A stretch of 64,000 nt of DNA from JAGNLV01 sp964612145 (GCA_964612145.1 CAZTBP010000009.1:62001-126000); one strand, 5' to 3'. Positions 16,743 to 26,647 are shown, counted from the first letter of the stretch. A program made the numbers and translations. The notes: a model not told the origin generated them from the letters alone.

Positions 16743-17927
16743 CTACAGCGCCGCTCCGAGCACATCAAGATACTTATAGCCGCTGCCGGTCAGAAAGACC
16801 ACGACGGTTTCGTCCCGGCCGATCTTTTCCTGTTGGAGCAGTTTCTTGAGTGCTGCAAGCGCGGCACCGTCCTCGGGGGCGCCGAAAATCCCCTCAAGCG
16901 AGCCGAGAGCTTTAGTCTCGGCAATCATTTCATCATCGGTGACAGTCACAGCTGTGCCGCCGGATTCCCGAATAGCGCGCAGCATAAGAAAGTCGCCGAC
17001 AGCGCCGGGGACACGCAGGCCGGCGGCGAGGGTGAGGGGGTTCTCCCACGGTTCGGCCGACTCGGTGCCCGCCTCGAATGCGCGCGGGATCGGAGCGCAG
17101 CCCTCGGCCTGGACTGCGACCATGCGGGGGCGGGTGCTGTCGATCCAGCCGAGTTGTTCCATTTCGCCAAACGCTTTCCACATGCCGATAAGGCCGGTGC
17201 CGCCGCCGGTCGGATAGATGATGACATCGGGGAGTTCGAACCGGAGCTGCTCGCCGAGTTCGTAGCCCATCGTTTTCTTGCCTTCGATACGGTACGGTTC
17301 TTTCAAAGTTGCCACCGAGAACCATCCTTCGCTGGCGACCAGCTCAGCCACACGTGTGCCGCAGTCGGCGATGGAGCCGTCGACGTACTCAATCTCGGCG
17401 CCGTGGTAGGCGCAGTCGACGCGGAACGCTTCCGGTGAATTCGACGGCATCACGACCTTGCAGGCCAGTCCGGCTTTGGCGGCATAGGCGGCAGTGGCCG
17501 AGCCGGCGTTGCCGGCGGTGGGGATAATCAGGCGGTTGATACCGAGTTCTTTGGCACGGGATACAGCCATGCCAAGGCCGCGGGCCTTGAAGGACCCGGT
17601 GGGGTTGATGGTCTCGTCTTTGAGCAGGAGGTTTTTCATGCCAAGTTCAGCGCCGTACCGCCGGGAGGGGATCAGGGGGGTGCCGCCCTCGTGGAGGGTG
17701 ACGATGTTGTCGGTGTGTTTGACCGGCAGGATTTCTTCGTAGCGCCACATAATTGGAAGGCGGTCGTGGATTTCGGCAAGATCCATGATTCGGGCCGCAG
17801 TTTCAAAATCGTAGGCGACCAGAATCGGGCCGCCGCACGGACAGAGGGTCTGGACGGAACTGATGTCAAAACGTTTTTCACACTTGCTGCAGTAGAGGTC
17901 GGTGGCGGTAGATTTGGTGGGCGGCAT
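16743..17927 (-). CDS. thrC: Threonine synthase
   Basis: The 394-residue PLP enzyme converts O-phosphohomoserine to threonine. An N-terminal zinc-ribbon (CSKC near residue 13, CPC near residue 29) is followed by EGGTPL, the PLP-Lys motif NPTGSFKARG, and the Gly-rich phosphate loop PTGGGTGL. TAGNAGSATAAYAAKAG is the Asn loop contacting PLP. This is the zinc-ribbon class related to the plant type. It reads toward the tRNA and is separated from the dockerin gene by a terminator. No other thr genes are nearby. Confidence 0.93.
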   Translation of the reverse strand: MPPTKSTATDLYCSKCEKRFDISSVQTLCPCGGPILVAYDFETAARIMDLAEIHDRLPIMWRYEEILPVKHTDNIVTLHEGGTPLIPSRRYGAELGMKNLLLKDETINPTGSFKARGLGMAVSRAKELGINRLIIPTAGNAGSATAAYAAKAGLACKVVMPSNSPEAFRVDCAYHGAEIEYVDGSIADCGTRVAELVASEGWFSVATLKEPYRIEGKKTMGYELGEQLRFELPDVIIYPTGGGTGLIGMWKAFGEMEQLGWIDSTRPRMVAVQAEGCAPIPRAFEAGTESAEPWENPLTLAAGLRVPGAVGDFLMLRAIRESGGTAVTVTDDEMIAETKALGSLEGIFGAPEDGAALAALKKLLQQEKIGRDETVVVFLTGSGYKYLDVLGAAL

Positions 17928-18041
17928 CGGGCAGAACTCCTATTGGGCGACGGCAGGTTTTCTTGTTTTGGTCCAAGCTAACATTCTCGCTGTTCTGAGC
18001 CAAGTCCAATCGGATGATTTTGTGGGCAAGACATAAAGAAA

Positions 18042-18064
18042 CGGCGGGGTACGAGACCCCGCCG
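18042..18064 (-). terminator. Intrinsic terminator of the dockerin gene
   Basis: CGGCGGGGT (18042-18050) and ACCCCGCCG (18056-18064) form a perfect 9-bp stem with loop ACGAG. On the minus strand the following bases are TTTCTTTATG. A T run on the plus side (GTTTTTTGG) makes it possibly bidirectional. Confidence 0.8.
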
Positions 18065-18093
18065 CAGAGTTTTTTGGAAGTGACCGGCGTCTT

Positions 18094-21000
18094 TTACGGG
18101 CAGGGAGGAGGGGCCGCGCCGCCACGGAAGAGGAAGTCGACAAGGGTGGTGAGATCGGCCACGTCGATAGATCCACTGGCGTTGACATCCGCTTCCTCGG
18201 GACAGGAGGGCTGCAGACCACCGCGGAAGAGGAAATCGACCAGCATGGTCAGATCCGCGATATTAACAGTCCCGGCGTCGTCGCCGGTAACATTCCCCCT
18301 GGCAATGCAGCAGCCCTGCTGGAGCATGTCTAACACGAGTGTTCTCGCTTCGGTCGGATTCATGTACCAGAGATGGAAGCCGTACAGATAAAGGGGTTGG
18401 TCTTCGGGGCTGGTGAAACGAACGCCAACGGGCTGGTTATCGAGCGGACTGCCGACAATGCTCGGGAGGACCTCGGCGAGGTGAGTGACATTTTCAGGGT
18501 CGACGCCGCTAAAGACAGACACCGACGGGGGCGAGTTATCCGGCCAGAGACTATTGGCAAAATTGCTGAATGGATTGCGGGCGGTGTCATAGGCAATCGA
18601 CGGCAGGCTGTCTACGATGGAGACAGCCCGGGAGAATCCGAACAGCTCGTCTTCCGGCGGCAGGCCGAGGTCGAAGAAGTAGGCCAGTCCGACATGGAAA
18701 AGCGAATCTACTGGGAAGAATCGCTGAACGAACGGATGAGTCGCCTCATGGAACTGCGGATCGGCATCGATGACAAAATCGTCGTGGAGACCGGAGAATG
18801 ACCCAAAGTAGGCCAGTTTGCCGCTGCCAAGAATGATCTTCTTGTAGCCGGCGACGGTGGCTTCGTAGCTCTCGTTGAGCGCCTGTTCATTCCAGTCATC
18901 GTCGACAATTACCAACTCGTATTTCATGAAGGTGCGCCAGTCAACACACCCGACCCCGTCCGGGCAGGTTGAATTGGCCGTATCGCCCCAACTGTAAATA
19001 TCGTAGTCCAGACCGCTGAGAATCTGGTTGTAGAAAGCAACTACGCTGTCGTAATTCATCATGGAATTGGCTGTTCGGTTGGAATGAGTAACAACGAGGA
19101 CGCCGCGGGTACGTTCGGGCTGGATGAGAGCCTCGATGTATGGCGAAAATTCCGACTCGGAACCATCGGCCTGGACGGCCGAGACGATGTAGAAGGAGCC
19201 GTCGACCGGTGAGTAGTCGACGAATTCCGTGTCCGATGCCGGTACTGTGGCATAGACGGGCATTTCGTAGTAGTAGAAGGTGTCCGCACCCTCTAGATGG
19301 ATGTCCGTCGGTGTCAGGGCGGCAAGGGCCGATCCGCTGTCGTAAAACGCGTGGTAGACCGGAGCGGGCGGGAGGGTATCATCGATTCGGTAAATCCGGT
19401 ACTCATCAAGGGGATCATCCGGCGGCGACCAGGATAATGTCAGCGAGCCTGGAACCGAATAGAAAGCGAATTCTTCCGTGGGGGTGGGGGCGTCGATCCG
19501 GCCCCCCGTTCGGAAGTAAATCGGTTTGCTGTACTGACGCGTTCCAAATGTTGTCCGATGTGCTACGACGGCGAAGTAGAGTTGATTCGGGTCAAGACCG
19601 GTGTATTCGTATTGAAATTTGTCTGCGTCGACAAAAACTTCTCGGTCGAGCGAGACCGGATCGAACCACGGCATCGGTGTTCCCGCATGGTCCAGCATGT
19701 CCGGAGTGACTGCGCCCAGCCCGATTGCATATCCGACAACATCGTCAAATGCATAAGAGTCCCATTCCAGCAGGGCCGAAGTCGTATCCGTCGATACGAC
19801 TTTGAGGCCAAGCGGGGGGATGTCCGGGTCGAGCAGGAGTTGGGCGAGTGAGTCCGCTATCGCACCGGTTGAATACAGGCTGCTCAGGTCAAGTCCGGCG
19901 AGGAAAGAATCTGGCTCTGAGGACATTAAGTGATCAAAATTTGTCGAGTTCACGTGAACGGTATCAGAGATAAAGGTGGAGTAGATGAATCGCTCGCTTT
20001 GGCCGGGCTGGAGGTCAAACGGGCCGAAGGACAGAAGGAAACGGGTATCGAACCCATCCGTAAAGTCGGCTGCAATTGACTGGGGAGGATATTCCCAGGT
20101 GGGATCAGTGGAGTCAATCGATGCTGTGTAAATCTGGTCGTAGTCAATCTCTTTATTGCTCAAGACATGGTATCTCAGTGTGTCCGTTACTGGAGTTCCG
20201 GTTGCTCCCGACGGAAACGGTCTGGTCCCCTTGTGCCGAGGCCCGAAATCGAGCGAGGCGTTGCCGTTGCTAATCCACCAGTTGAAGCTGGTGTTGGCCA
20301 ACGGAACTGAAGCATCCAGCAGTCGGAAACAGAAGCCCCGCTGAACAGTACTGCCCGACCCGAGCTGGAAATCGCCATCGTTGTCAAGGATGTACGCTAT
20401 CGACGAGTCGCTCAGATAGCCGGCGATATCATCAGCAAATCCCTGCCCTTGGGCGGGATCCAAGGCCACGTCGGCGTCGTAGTAAAAGCCGATGTAGCCG
20501 CTCTCAATGGCATCATTGCCGTCATTGCTGACAACCATGTCATACAGAATGATCCGATCTTCGTTGGGCATGTGCCAGGAGTAGCTGCGATTGGCGACAC
20601 GCAGCCCCAATGGTTGATGCGGTCTGTCGTAATCGGGGTTGGGGAGATTCGGGAAAGTATCCACGAATTCGGCACGGAAGGCAGTATCACTTCCCGGCGA
20701 TGGAATGAGCGTCATGGTCGGTTGTGGATATGCCGACGGGTACATTTCGTACAGCCCGATCCAACCGTCGGAACTGGTCGACACCAGGGTGTCTCCGTTT
20801 ACCACTCCGCCGATCCACATGGAACCGGCAAACAGGTACTGGGCGTGGTTCTCCGGCACGACATTGAAGCTGGTCGACTCGTCGATCGTCAATCCTAAAC
20901 TTCGCGAGAAACCCGACCCGAAGAACCCGAAGCAGTCAAATGAGGCATTAATCAAGCCGGTTTCGTGCGTTGCAAAGAATTTTGGCCACTCCTGTAAGTA

Positions 21001-21168
21001 CGTTGCTTGAGAAATCGACAGGGTTGGCTCAAGCTGATTTACCTCTTCTGACTTCTCGAAGTTTACCGGGGTGCGACCGAGTCCGGAACCGGTGAAGCCA
21101 AACAGCAGGATCAAAGTGATAATTGACAGCCGTAGGCCGTCAAGCGAAAGGCGCGACAGAAATGGCAT
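18094..21168 (-). CDS. Large secreted protein with fibronectin-like domains and a C-terminal dockerin module
   Basis: The 1024-residue protein starts with a signal peptide (hydrophobic core LSIITLILLFGFTGSG) when ATG 21168 is used; GGAGGG sits just upstream. The central part carries fibronectin type III-like segments (for example TTSALLEWDSYAFDDVVGYAIG and LTLSWSPPDDPLDEYRIYR). The last 65 residues hold two dockerin-type calcium repeats: GDDAGTVNIADLTMLVDFLF and DVNASGSIDVADLTTLVDFL. In several uncultivated FCB-type phyla such tails occur on many surface proteins. No hydrolase motif can be named. Where the dockerin binds is unknown, since no cohesin is seen in the window. Confidence 0.8.
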   Translation of the reverse strand: MPFLSRLSLDGLRLSIITLILLFGFTGSGLGRTPVNFEKSEEVNQLEPTLSISQATYLQEWPKFFATHETGLINASFDCFGFFGSGFSRSLGLTIDESTSFNVVPENHAQYLFAGSMWIGGVVNGDTLVSTSSDGWIGLYEMYPSAYPQPTMTLIPSPGSDTAFRAEFVDTFPNLPNPDYDRPHQPLGLRVANRSYSWHMPNEDRIILYDMVVSNDGNDAIESGYIGFYYDADVALDPAQGQGFADDIAGYLSDSSIAYILDNDGDFQLGSGSTVQRGFCFRLLDASVPLANTSFNWWISNGNASLDFGPRHKGTRPFPSGATGTPVTDTLRYHVLSNKEIDYDQIYTASIDSTDPTWEYPPQSIAADFTDGFDTRFLLSFGPFDLQPGQSERFIYSTFISDTVHVNSTNFDHLMSSEPDSFLAGLDLSSLYSTGAIADSLAQLLLDPDIPPLGLKVVSTDTTSALLEWDSYAFDDVVGYAIGLGAVTPDMLDHAGTPMPWFDPVSLDREVFVDADKFQYEYTGLDPNQLYFAVVAHRTTFGTRQYSKPIYFRTGGRIDAPTPTEEFAFYSVPGSLTLSWSPPDDPLDEYRIYRIDDTLPPAPVYHAFYDSGSALAALTPTDIHLEGADTFYYYEMPVYATVPASDTEFVDYSPVDGSFYIVSAVQADGSESEFSPYIEALIQPERTRGVLVVTHSNRTANSMMNYDSVVAFYNQILSGLDYDIYSWGDTANSTCPDGVGCVDWRTFMKYELVIVDDDWNEQALNESYEATVAGYKKIILGSGKLAYFGSFSGLHDDFVIDADPQFHEATHPFVQRFFPVDSLFHVGLAYFFDLGLPPEDELFGFSRAVSIVDSLPSIAYDTARNPFSNFANSLWPDNSPPSVSVFSGVDPENVTHLAEVLPSIVGSPLDNQPVGVRFTSPEDQPLYLYGFHLWYMNPTEARTLVLDMLQQGCCIARGNVTGDDAGTVNIADLTMLVDFLFRGGLQPSCPEEADVNASGSIDVADLTTLVDFLFRGGAAPPPCP

Positions 21169-21292
21169 AATCCCTCCAGGTTTGATTGCCGATGGACCCG
21201 ACAATCCAGTATACTTTCAGCTCCGTCTGGTGTCAATTCGTGATTGCTCTCTACGTAACTGACGCGCGGAGCAACGTTGGTGTTTAATGAAC

Positions 21293-21324
21293 AAAAAAAC
21301 GGCAGGTGCTTCAGGCACCTGCCG
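21293..21324 (-). terminator. Intrinsic terminator of glnS
   Basis: CGGCAGGTGC (21300-21309) and GCACCTGCCG (21315-21324) form a perfect 10-bp stem, followed on the minus strand by a run of T. Confidence 0.92.
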
Positions 21325-21362
21325 GCGTGATCAGTCAGGCATTGTCGCGGTAGTCGAGGGGG

Positions 21363-23048
21363 TTATCCCTTCTTCGCGATCTTGGCCCACGTATCGCGCA
21401 GGCCGACCGTGCGGTTGAATATCGCCGCGCCCGGCTTGCTGTCCCGGTTGTCGACACAGAAGTAGCCGGTTCGCATGAACTGGAACCGTTCACCCGGTTT
21501 GGCGTCTTTTAGCGACGGTTCAAGTTTGCAGCCGGTCCTGATCTCGAGCGAATCCGGGTTAACATTGGTCAGGAAGTCCTCGCCTTCAGGGGCGTCGTTG
21601 GGATCCTCTTTGGAGAACAGGCGGTCGTACAGCCGCACTTCGCACTCACAGGCGTGCGCGCACGATACCCACTGCAGGGTGCCCTTGACCTTTCGGCCAT
21701 CGGGAGCATCGCCGCCGCGTGTCTTTGGATCGTAGGTACAGCGCAGCTCGACCACGTTGCCGTTGTCATCTCTGACGACCTCGTCACACGTGATGAAGTA
21801 GGCATGCTTGAGCCGTACTTCACGACCCGGAGCCAGCCGGAAGAACTTTTTCGGCGGATCTTCCATGAAGTCATTCCGTTCGATATACAGCTCGCCGCTG
21901 AACGGCACTTTGCGGGTGCCGGCGGAGTCATCCTCGGGGTTGTTGACAGCCTCGAATTCTTCGACCTGACCCTCAGGGTAGTTGGTGATAACGACCTTGA
22001 TGGGGTCCAGCACGGCCATAACGCGGTTGGTGACCTTGTTCAGGTGTTCGCGCAGGCAGTGTTCCAGCAGGGCGATATCGACCACGCTGTCTTTGCGTTT
22101 GGCCACACCGATCCGCTCGGCGAAATCGCGCAGCGATTCGGGCGTGTAGCCCAGCCGGCGCAGGCCGGTAATCGTGGGCATGCGGGGGTCATCCCAGCCG
22201 CTGACGTGACCTTCCTGCACCAGCTTCAGCAGCTTGCGTTTGCTCATGATGGTGTAGCTCAGTTCCAGCCGGGCGAATTCAATCTGACGCGGAGCGTAGA
22301 TACCGAGGTTCTCGATAAACCAGTTGTACAGCGGCCGATGGTCCTCGAATTCGAGGGTACAGATCGAATGCGTGATTTTCTCGATCGAGTCCGACTGACC
22401 GTGAGCCCAATCGTACATCGGGTAGACGCACCATTTATCACCGGTCCGGTGGTGGCTGGCGTGGAGCACGCGGTACAGGACCGGATCGCGCATATTGAGA
22501 TTGCCGGAGGCCATGTTTATTTTGGCCCGAAGCGTTTTGGAGCCGTCAGGAAATTCACCGTTTTTCATCCGTTCGAACAGGTCGAGGTTCTCTTCGACCG
22601 AACGGTTCCGATGCGGTGATTCTTTGCCCGGTTCTGTCAGCGTGCCCCTGTGTTCCCGGATTTCATCCGCAGTCAGATCATCGACATACGCTTTACCGTC
22701 CTTGATCAGTTGGACAGCCCATGTGTAGAGTTGGTCGAAGTAGTCCGAGGCGTAGAACAGCCGGTCTTCGTAGTCGGCCCCGAGCCAGGTCACGTCCTCG
22801 ATAATCGACTCGACGTACTCGGCCTCTTCCTTGATCGGGTTGGTATCATCGAACCGGAGATTGAACTTGCCGCCGTACTTTTTAGCCAGGCCGGAATTCA
22901 GCAGAATGGACTTGGCGTGGCCAATATGCAGGTAGCCGTTCGGCTCCGGGGGGAACCGGGTATGGACGCGGTCGTAACGTCCGTTTTCCAGGTCCTCGTT
23001 AATGTGTTCTTCGATGAAGTTACTCGCGGTGGCTTCTTTGGCATTCAT
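21363..23048 (-). CDS. glnS: Glutaminyl-tRNA synthetase
   Basis: The 561-residue class I synthetase has PPEPNGYLHIGHAKS (HIGH) near residue 35 and MSKRKLLKLV (the KMSKS variant), followed by the anticodon-binding beta-barrels. GlnRS rather than GluRS is indicated by the normal GlnS length and the C-terminal segments such as RVMAVLDPIKVVITN and RNDFMEDPPKKFFRL. The ORF is open to 23081, but ATG 23048 gives the usual N-terminus. It lies near tRNA-Gln(CUG). Direct charging of Gln is therefore possible without GatCAB. Confidence 0.95.
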   Translation of the reverse strand: MNAKEATASNFIEEHINEDLENGRYDRVHTRFPPEPNGYLHIGHAKSILLNSGLAKKYGGKFNLRFDDTNPIKEEAEYVESIIEDVTWLGADYEDRLFYASDYFDQLYTWAVQLIKDGKAYVDDLTADEIREHRGTLTEPGKESPHRNRSVEENLDLFERMKNGEFPDGSKTLRAKINMASGNLNMRDPVLYRVLHASHHRTGDKWCVYPMYDWAHGQSDSIEKITHSICTLEFEDHRPLYNWFIENLGIYAPRQIEFARLELSYTIMSKRKLLKLVQEGHVSGWDDPRMPTITGLRRLGYTPESLRDFAERIGVAKRKDSVVDIALLEHCLREHLNKVTNRVMAVLDPIKVVITNYPEGQVEEFEAVNNPEDDSAGTRKVPFSGELYIERNDFMEDPPKKFFRLAPGREVRLKHAYFITCDEVVRDDNGNVVELRCTYDPKTRGGDAPDGRKVKGTLQWVSCAHACECEVRLYDRLFSKEDPNDAPEGEDFLTNVNPDSLEIRTGCKLEPSLKDAKPGERFQFMRTGYFCVDNRDSKPGAAIFNRTVGLRDTWAKIAKKG

Positions 23049-23196
23049 ATATCGCTCTCTGGCTAGAGTTTGTCGATGCAATCATTACGGCTTTTTGTCG
23101 GCAGGTTACACGACAAATTCGACGATCCGCCGTCGTTAAGTCAGGTAATGTAGGGATTTCGGGCGGCTTGCCAAGTAGAAACTGGCCGGGGGAAAA

Positions 23197-23736
23197 TCAG
23201 TTCACCGTTTGATCGATTTTGTTGGTGCAGTCAGGGCAGATAGTATGCTCCAGCCCGACTTCGGTATGGCGTCGAAAGATGTTCATGGCATCGACCGCTT
23301 TTTCTACCTCGACCCATAATTCCGGTGAGATTTTCACGCGCTTGCACCAGCTGCACATCTGGATCACGGTCTCGGTTCCGCTGACGGCCACCCCCGGCAG
23401 GTCGACCGGTTCGCGGTCCTCGGCTTTTAATACACGGGTGCGAAAAAAGAGGGCGTTGTTCCGCATCGGCGCGATGTGCAATTCAAGCTCCATGCGGCGG
23501 GCTGATGTGTCGCAGCGGAAAGGAATCCGGATAGCCCGGTCTGAGGACCGCACGCGCTCGTAGATTGTATGAAAAATCTCACGCGTGTCCTCGCCGTAAA
23601 TATAGTCATTGAGATTTCGGCCCACGACAGCATCGCCCACAAGCTGCTCAGCGTCGCCCTGACGGGCGAATGTATCCCAGTCGCCGCCGACCGATGTAAT
23701 AATATCGGTTGAGTCTATTGAATATTCTACATGCAT
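23197..23736 (-). CDS. PAS-like domain protein with C-terminal CxxC...CxxC module
   Basis: The 179-residue protein has an N-terminal PAS-like fold (about residues 1-105, with SVGGDWDTFA and VGRNLNDYI resembling PAS sensor starts). The tail has Cys128/Cys131 (CSWCKR) and Cys167/Cys170 (CPDC), the CSWCKR...HTICPDC pattern that ends many delta-proteobacterial PAS signalling proteins and probably binds zinc. There is no kinase, cyclase or DNA-binding part, so it must act through a partner. ATG 23736 is preferred over the longer frame because it begins at the fold. It stands alone between glnS and the divergent galT. Confidence 0.65.
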   Translation of the reverse strand: MHVEYSIDSTDIITSVGGDWDTFARQGDAEQLVGDAVVGRNLNDYIYGEDTREIFHTIYERVRSSDRAIRIPFRCDTSARRMELELHIAPMRNNALFFRTRVLKAEDREPVDLPGVAVSGTETVIQMCSWCKRVKISPELWVEVEKAVDAMNIFRRHTEVGLEHTICPDCTNKIDQTVN

Positions 23737-23833
23737 TGGTATCTTTCGTCTAGTGCGTATTGGTGCGGTGCGATGCAGGCGCCCGGTGTCTGTCTTCAAT
23801 GTACGGATTCAGCCGATCAGTGCAACCGGTTTC

Positions 23834-23839
23834 TATAAT
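23834..23839 (+). promoter_or_regulatory. Possible -10 box of galT
   Basis: TATAAT matches the consensus, 72 bases before the galT ATG. No convincing -35 lies at the right distance, so this is weak. Confidence 0.3.
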
Positions 23840-23911
23840 TTATATCGGGCTGTTGACCCGGTGGGTGTCAGAGCATACCATGTATGGGACACCTGAACGG
23901 AAGAAGGTACG

Positions 23912-24916
23912 ATGCCCGAATTCAGACAGAATCCTGCCACCAAGGAGTGGATAATCCTCGCTCCCGAGCGCGGGAAACGACCGAAAGATAGCGATACAGC
24001 CACATCCCCGCGGGACTCGCTTCCGGAATACAAGGAAGACTGCCCCTTCTGCCGCGGCAATGAATCGATGACAACCGAGCCGATTCTGGAGCTTCCGTCG
24101 GCGGATGACTGGCGGGTGCGAGTCGTGCCGAACAAGTTTGCCGCGCTGAAGCGCGACCTGGACCCGACCCGGGAATGGCACGGCCGGTTTCTTGCCGCCG
24201 ACGGATATGGGGTGGCCGATGTGCTGATCGAACACCCAAAACACAATGTCTCACCGGCGCAGATGAATGACAGCGAGGTCGAGCTGTTTCTTACCGCCTA
24301 CCGGATGCGGCAGCGGCAAATCAATAGTGACGAGCGCATCAACCTGGTAACGATTTTTCGGAATTACGGGGCTGCGGCCGGAACCTCCCTGGAACATCCG
24401 CATTCGCAGATTATTGCCACGCCGATAGTGCCTCCGCACGTTCGGTACCCCATTCAGCAGGCAGTCCAGCATTACGACAAGTATGGGTCTTGCGTTTACT
24501 GCGATATGGTAAACGAGGAGTTGAAGCAGGGAGAACGTATTATATCGGAATCCGAGCACTTTGTCGCCTTTTGTCCGTATGCCGCTCGGTCGCCGTATGA
24601 ATGTCGGATTTATCCGAGGCGGCATGTCGCCACTTACTATCTGTCGTCCGATGAGGAACTGGCTGACTTGGCTGCGCTGCTGCGCTCGTGCCTGGCGCGC
24701 CTCCATATCGCCCTGGGTGACCCGGACTACAATTACCTGATTCGTTCCGCACCGGTTGGCGATCATGATACCCGTTATCTCCACTGGTATATGGTGATTA
24801 TTCCCAAGGTCTCCATTCGGGCAGGCTTTGAGATAGGCACGGGAATTTATATTAATACGGTGGCACCGGAGGAATCGGCCCGCGTACTGCGGGAGACACC
24901 GGACCGGTTGGGATAG
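23912..24916 (+). CDS. galT: Galactose-1-phosphate uridylyltransferase (GalT family)
   Basis: The 334-residue HIT-superfamily enzyme moves UMP between UDP-glucose and galactose 1-phosphate (Leloir pathway). The nucleophile motif is SLEHPHSQ near residue 155, and two zinc-type CxxC pairs are seen (CPFC and CVYC). RNYGAAAGTSLEH is the usual lead-in. The C-terminal part ends in HWYMVIIPKVS, as in family members. It stands without galK or galE, and relatives of this kind can also be ADP-glucose phosphorylases, so the sugar nucleotide is less certain than the family. It converges with pncB. Confidence 0.82.
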   Translation: MPEFRQNPATKEWIILAPERGKRPKDSDTATSPRDSLPEYKEDCPFCRGNESMTTEPILELPSADDWRVRVVPNKFAALKRDLDPTREWHGRFLAADGYGVADVLIEHPKHNVSPAQMNDSEVELFLTAYRMRQRQINSDERINLVTIFRNYGAAAGTSLEHPHSQIIATPIVPPHVRYPIQQAVQHYDKYGSCVYCDMVNEELKQGERIISESEHFVAFCPYAARSPYECRIYPRRHVATYYLSSDEELADLAALLRSCLARLHIALGDPDYNYLIRSAPVGDHDTRYLHWYMVIIPKVSIRAGFEIGTGIYINTVAPEESARVLRETPDRLG

Positions 24917-24929
24917 GGTCGCGGCGGCG

Positions 24930-26516
24930 CTAAAACAGTTCCCTGGGCGCGGCTGACCTTTGCCAGAGTTCGTGCATGAAATCAAACAGCTGCTCGCTCA
25001 GCGATACCTTGTATGGTGTCGGGTTGAGTCTGCGAAGGTGATCCTCGCGAAGTCGCCCAAGCTGTTTTTTGCGATATTCACGGGCTTCGTTGAGGGTGGC
25101 GATGGGGCCGACCAATTTACCGTCCCAGATGACATGATGCACCGGCTCGACCTCTATCGGTGTGACGTAGGTTCGGCGCGCCCGCTCGTAGGGATGACAA
25201 CAGAGCACTTTCTTGCCCGGCTCGGGTGGTTTTTCATCATCGCCTATCATGAGATCGACCAGCGGAAATCCTTCCGAGCTGTAGAGCCGATAGGCCAGCT
25301 TCTTACCGGGAATGGTTACTTTGGATGTATCCTCGGACAGCTTGATTCGTGGTTCATCGCGTACCTGAACGATTTTATAGACGACGCCCAGCGAGGGATC
25401 GTCGGCACAAGTCACCAGGCGGGTTCCGATCCCGAAGATATCGACCTCGTGGCCCTGCTGATTGAGGGAGCCCAGCGTGTCTTCGTCGATTTCGTTACTG
25501 GCGACGATTTTCTGCTCGGGCAGATCAACCTCGGCCACCTCGGCGGATTCGTTGAAAATCCGGCGCGATTCCTTGGAGAGGTGGGACAGGTCTCCTGAAT
25601 CCAGCCGGATGCCCAATGGTTGATGACCGAGCGATGCAAGAGCAAGTGCCACGCAGACAGCATTCGGTACTCCGGAGCGAAGGGTGTCGTACGTATCAAC
25701 CAGCGCCAGAAAGCCGTTCGGGAACGCCTGGGCATAGGCGATAAACGAAGCGAGTTCACCGTCGTGGGTGTGTATGTAGTTCAGTTTCTTGCGATAGTTG
25801 AGCACGAGCTCGACAAAGTTGTGGGTGTCGCCATTGGTATCGGTCATGGTTCGATCCGAGATTTCCTCCAGGCCGGTAAACGACGAAATGTAGGCGTGGG
25901 CCTGGGTGCCCGAGATACTCATATCAAAGAGCTTCCCGGCCATCACGTTGCTGGTTCCGTCCAAACCGCCGAGATACGAGTAACGGGCGGCAGACAGGGC
26001 GCCGTCGGGGCCCTGTGCCCGGCGCAAGCCAAACTCGATTACAGATTTATCATCGCCGGCGGCCAGTCGGAGTCGACTGGCGTAGGTCGCCACGAGGCTC
26101 GGGAATCCGATAAGATTGAGGAGTGTTGATTCCAACAGCTGGCAGATTGCCAAAGGTCCCTGGACACGGATGACCGGGATACGCGGGAACATGACATCGC
26201 CTTCCTTGATCGCGTGCACCGTGACCTGTGAACAGTCCAGCCCGGCCAGCCATCGTTTGAAGGCATCGGTGCACTGCGGTATCTGTTTCGCAACATATTC
26301 GATGTCTTCAGACGTCCAGCGATAGTTCTCGATGAATGCGAGGGCTTCGGAGATGCCGGCACAGACGGTAAACTCGCCTCCGAACGGGTTTTTTCGAAAA
26401 AAGAGATCAAACACAGCATGGTCTTCGTGTCTGCCGGCTTGAAAATACGCATATGCCATCGTTACTTCGTACAGATCAGTGAGTAGCGGGGTCACATGGG
26501 AGTTTATGTTCTGCAT
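24930..26516 (-). CDS. pncB: Nicotinate phosphoribosyltransferase
   Basis: The 528-residue protein makes nicotinate mononucleotide from nicotinate and PRPP. TDLYEVTMAYAYF at the N-terminus, EFGLRRAQGPDGA in the middle and the VDTYDT and RLDSGDL motifs are those of the long (about 500-540 residue) class rather than the 400-residue enterobacterial one. The NAD salvage role fits the nicotinamidase-like gene 0.9 kb away on the other strand. GAGGATT precedes the ATG. Confidence 0.93.
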   Translation of the reverse strand: MQNINSHVTPLLTDLYEVTMAYAYFQAGRHEDHAVFDLFFRKNPFGGEFTVCAGISEALAFIENYRWTSEDIEYVAKQIPQCTDAFKRWLAGLDCSQVTVHAIKEGDVMFPRIPVIRVQGPLAICQLLESTLLNLIGFPSLVATYASRLRLAAGDDKSVIEFGLRRAQGPDGALSAARYSYLGGLDGTSNVMAGKLFDMSISGTQAHAYISSFTGLEEISDRTMTDTNGDTHNFVELVLNYRKKLNYIHTHDGELASFIAYAQAFPNGFLALVDTYDTLRSGVPNAVCVALALASLGHQPLGIRLDSGDLSHLSKESRRIFNESAEVAEVDLPEQKIVASNEIDEDTLGSLNQQGHEVDIFGIGTRLVTCADDPSLGVVYKIVQVRDEPRIKLSEDTSKVTIPGKKLAYRLYSSEGFPLVDLMIGDDEKPPEPGKKVLCCHPYERARRTYVTPIEVEPVHHVIWDGKLVGPIATLNEAREYRKKQLGRLREDHLRRLNPTPYKVSLSEQLFDFMHELWQRSAAPRELF

Positions 26517-26608
26517 GAGCTTGAATCCTCAAAGTGAGTTTTCGTGGAAAAGCAGTTCGCTGATGGCGGCGACGACCGATGATAATCAATTAACAGTGGT
26601 CGGGCAAT

Positions 26609-26647
26609 CCTGTTCCGGGGTGAAAAGTGAACGGAACGGGCTTTTTT
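26609..26647 (+). terminator. Terminator-like hairpin before the HPF-CSD gene
   Basis: CCTGTTCCG (26609-26617) pairs with CGGAACGGG (26632-26640), one G-T pair, and is followed by CTTTTTT. No plus-strand gene lies upstream before galT, 1.7 kb away. It may terminate a small RNA or act as an attenuator for the next gene. Confidence 0.55.
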
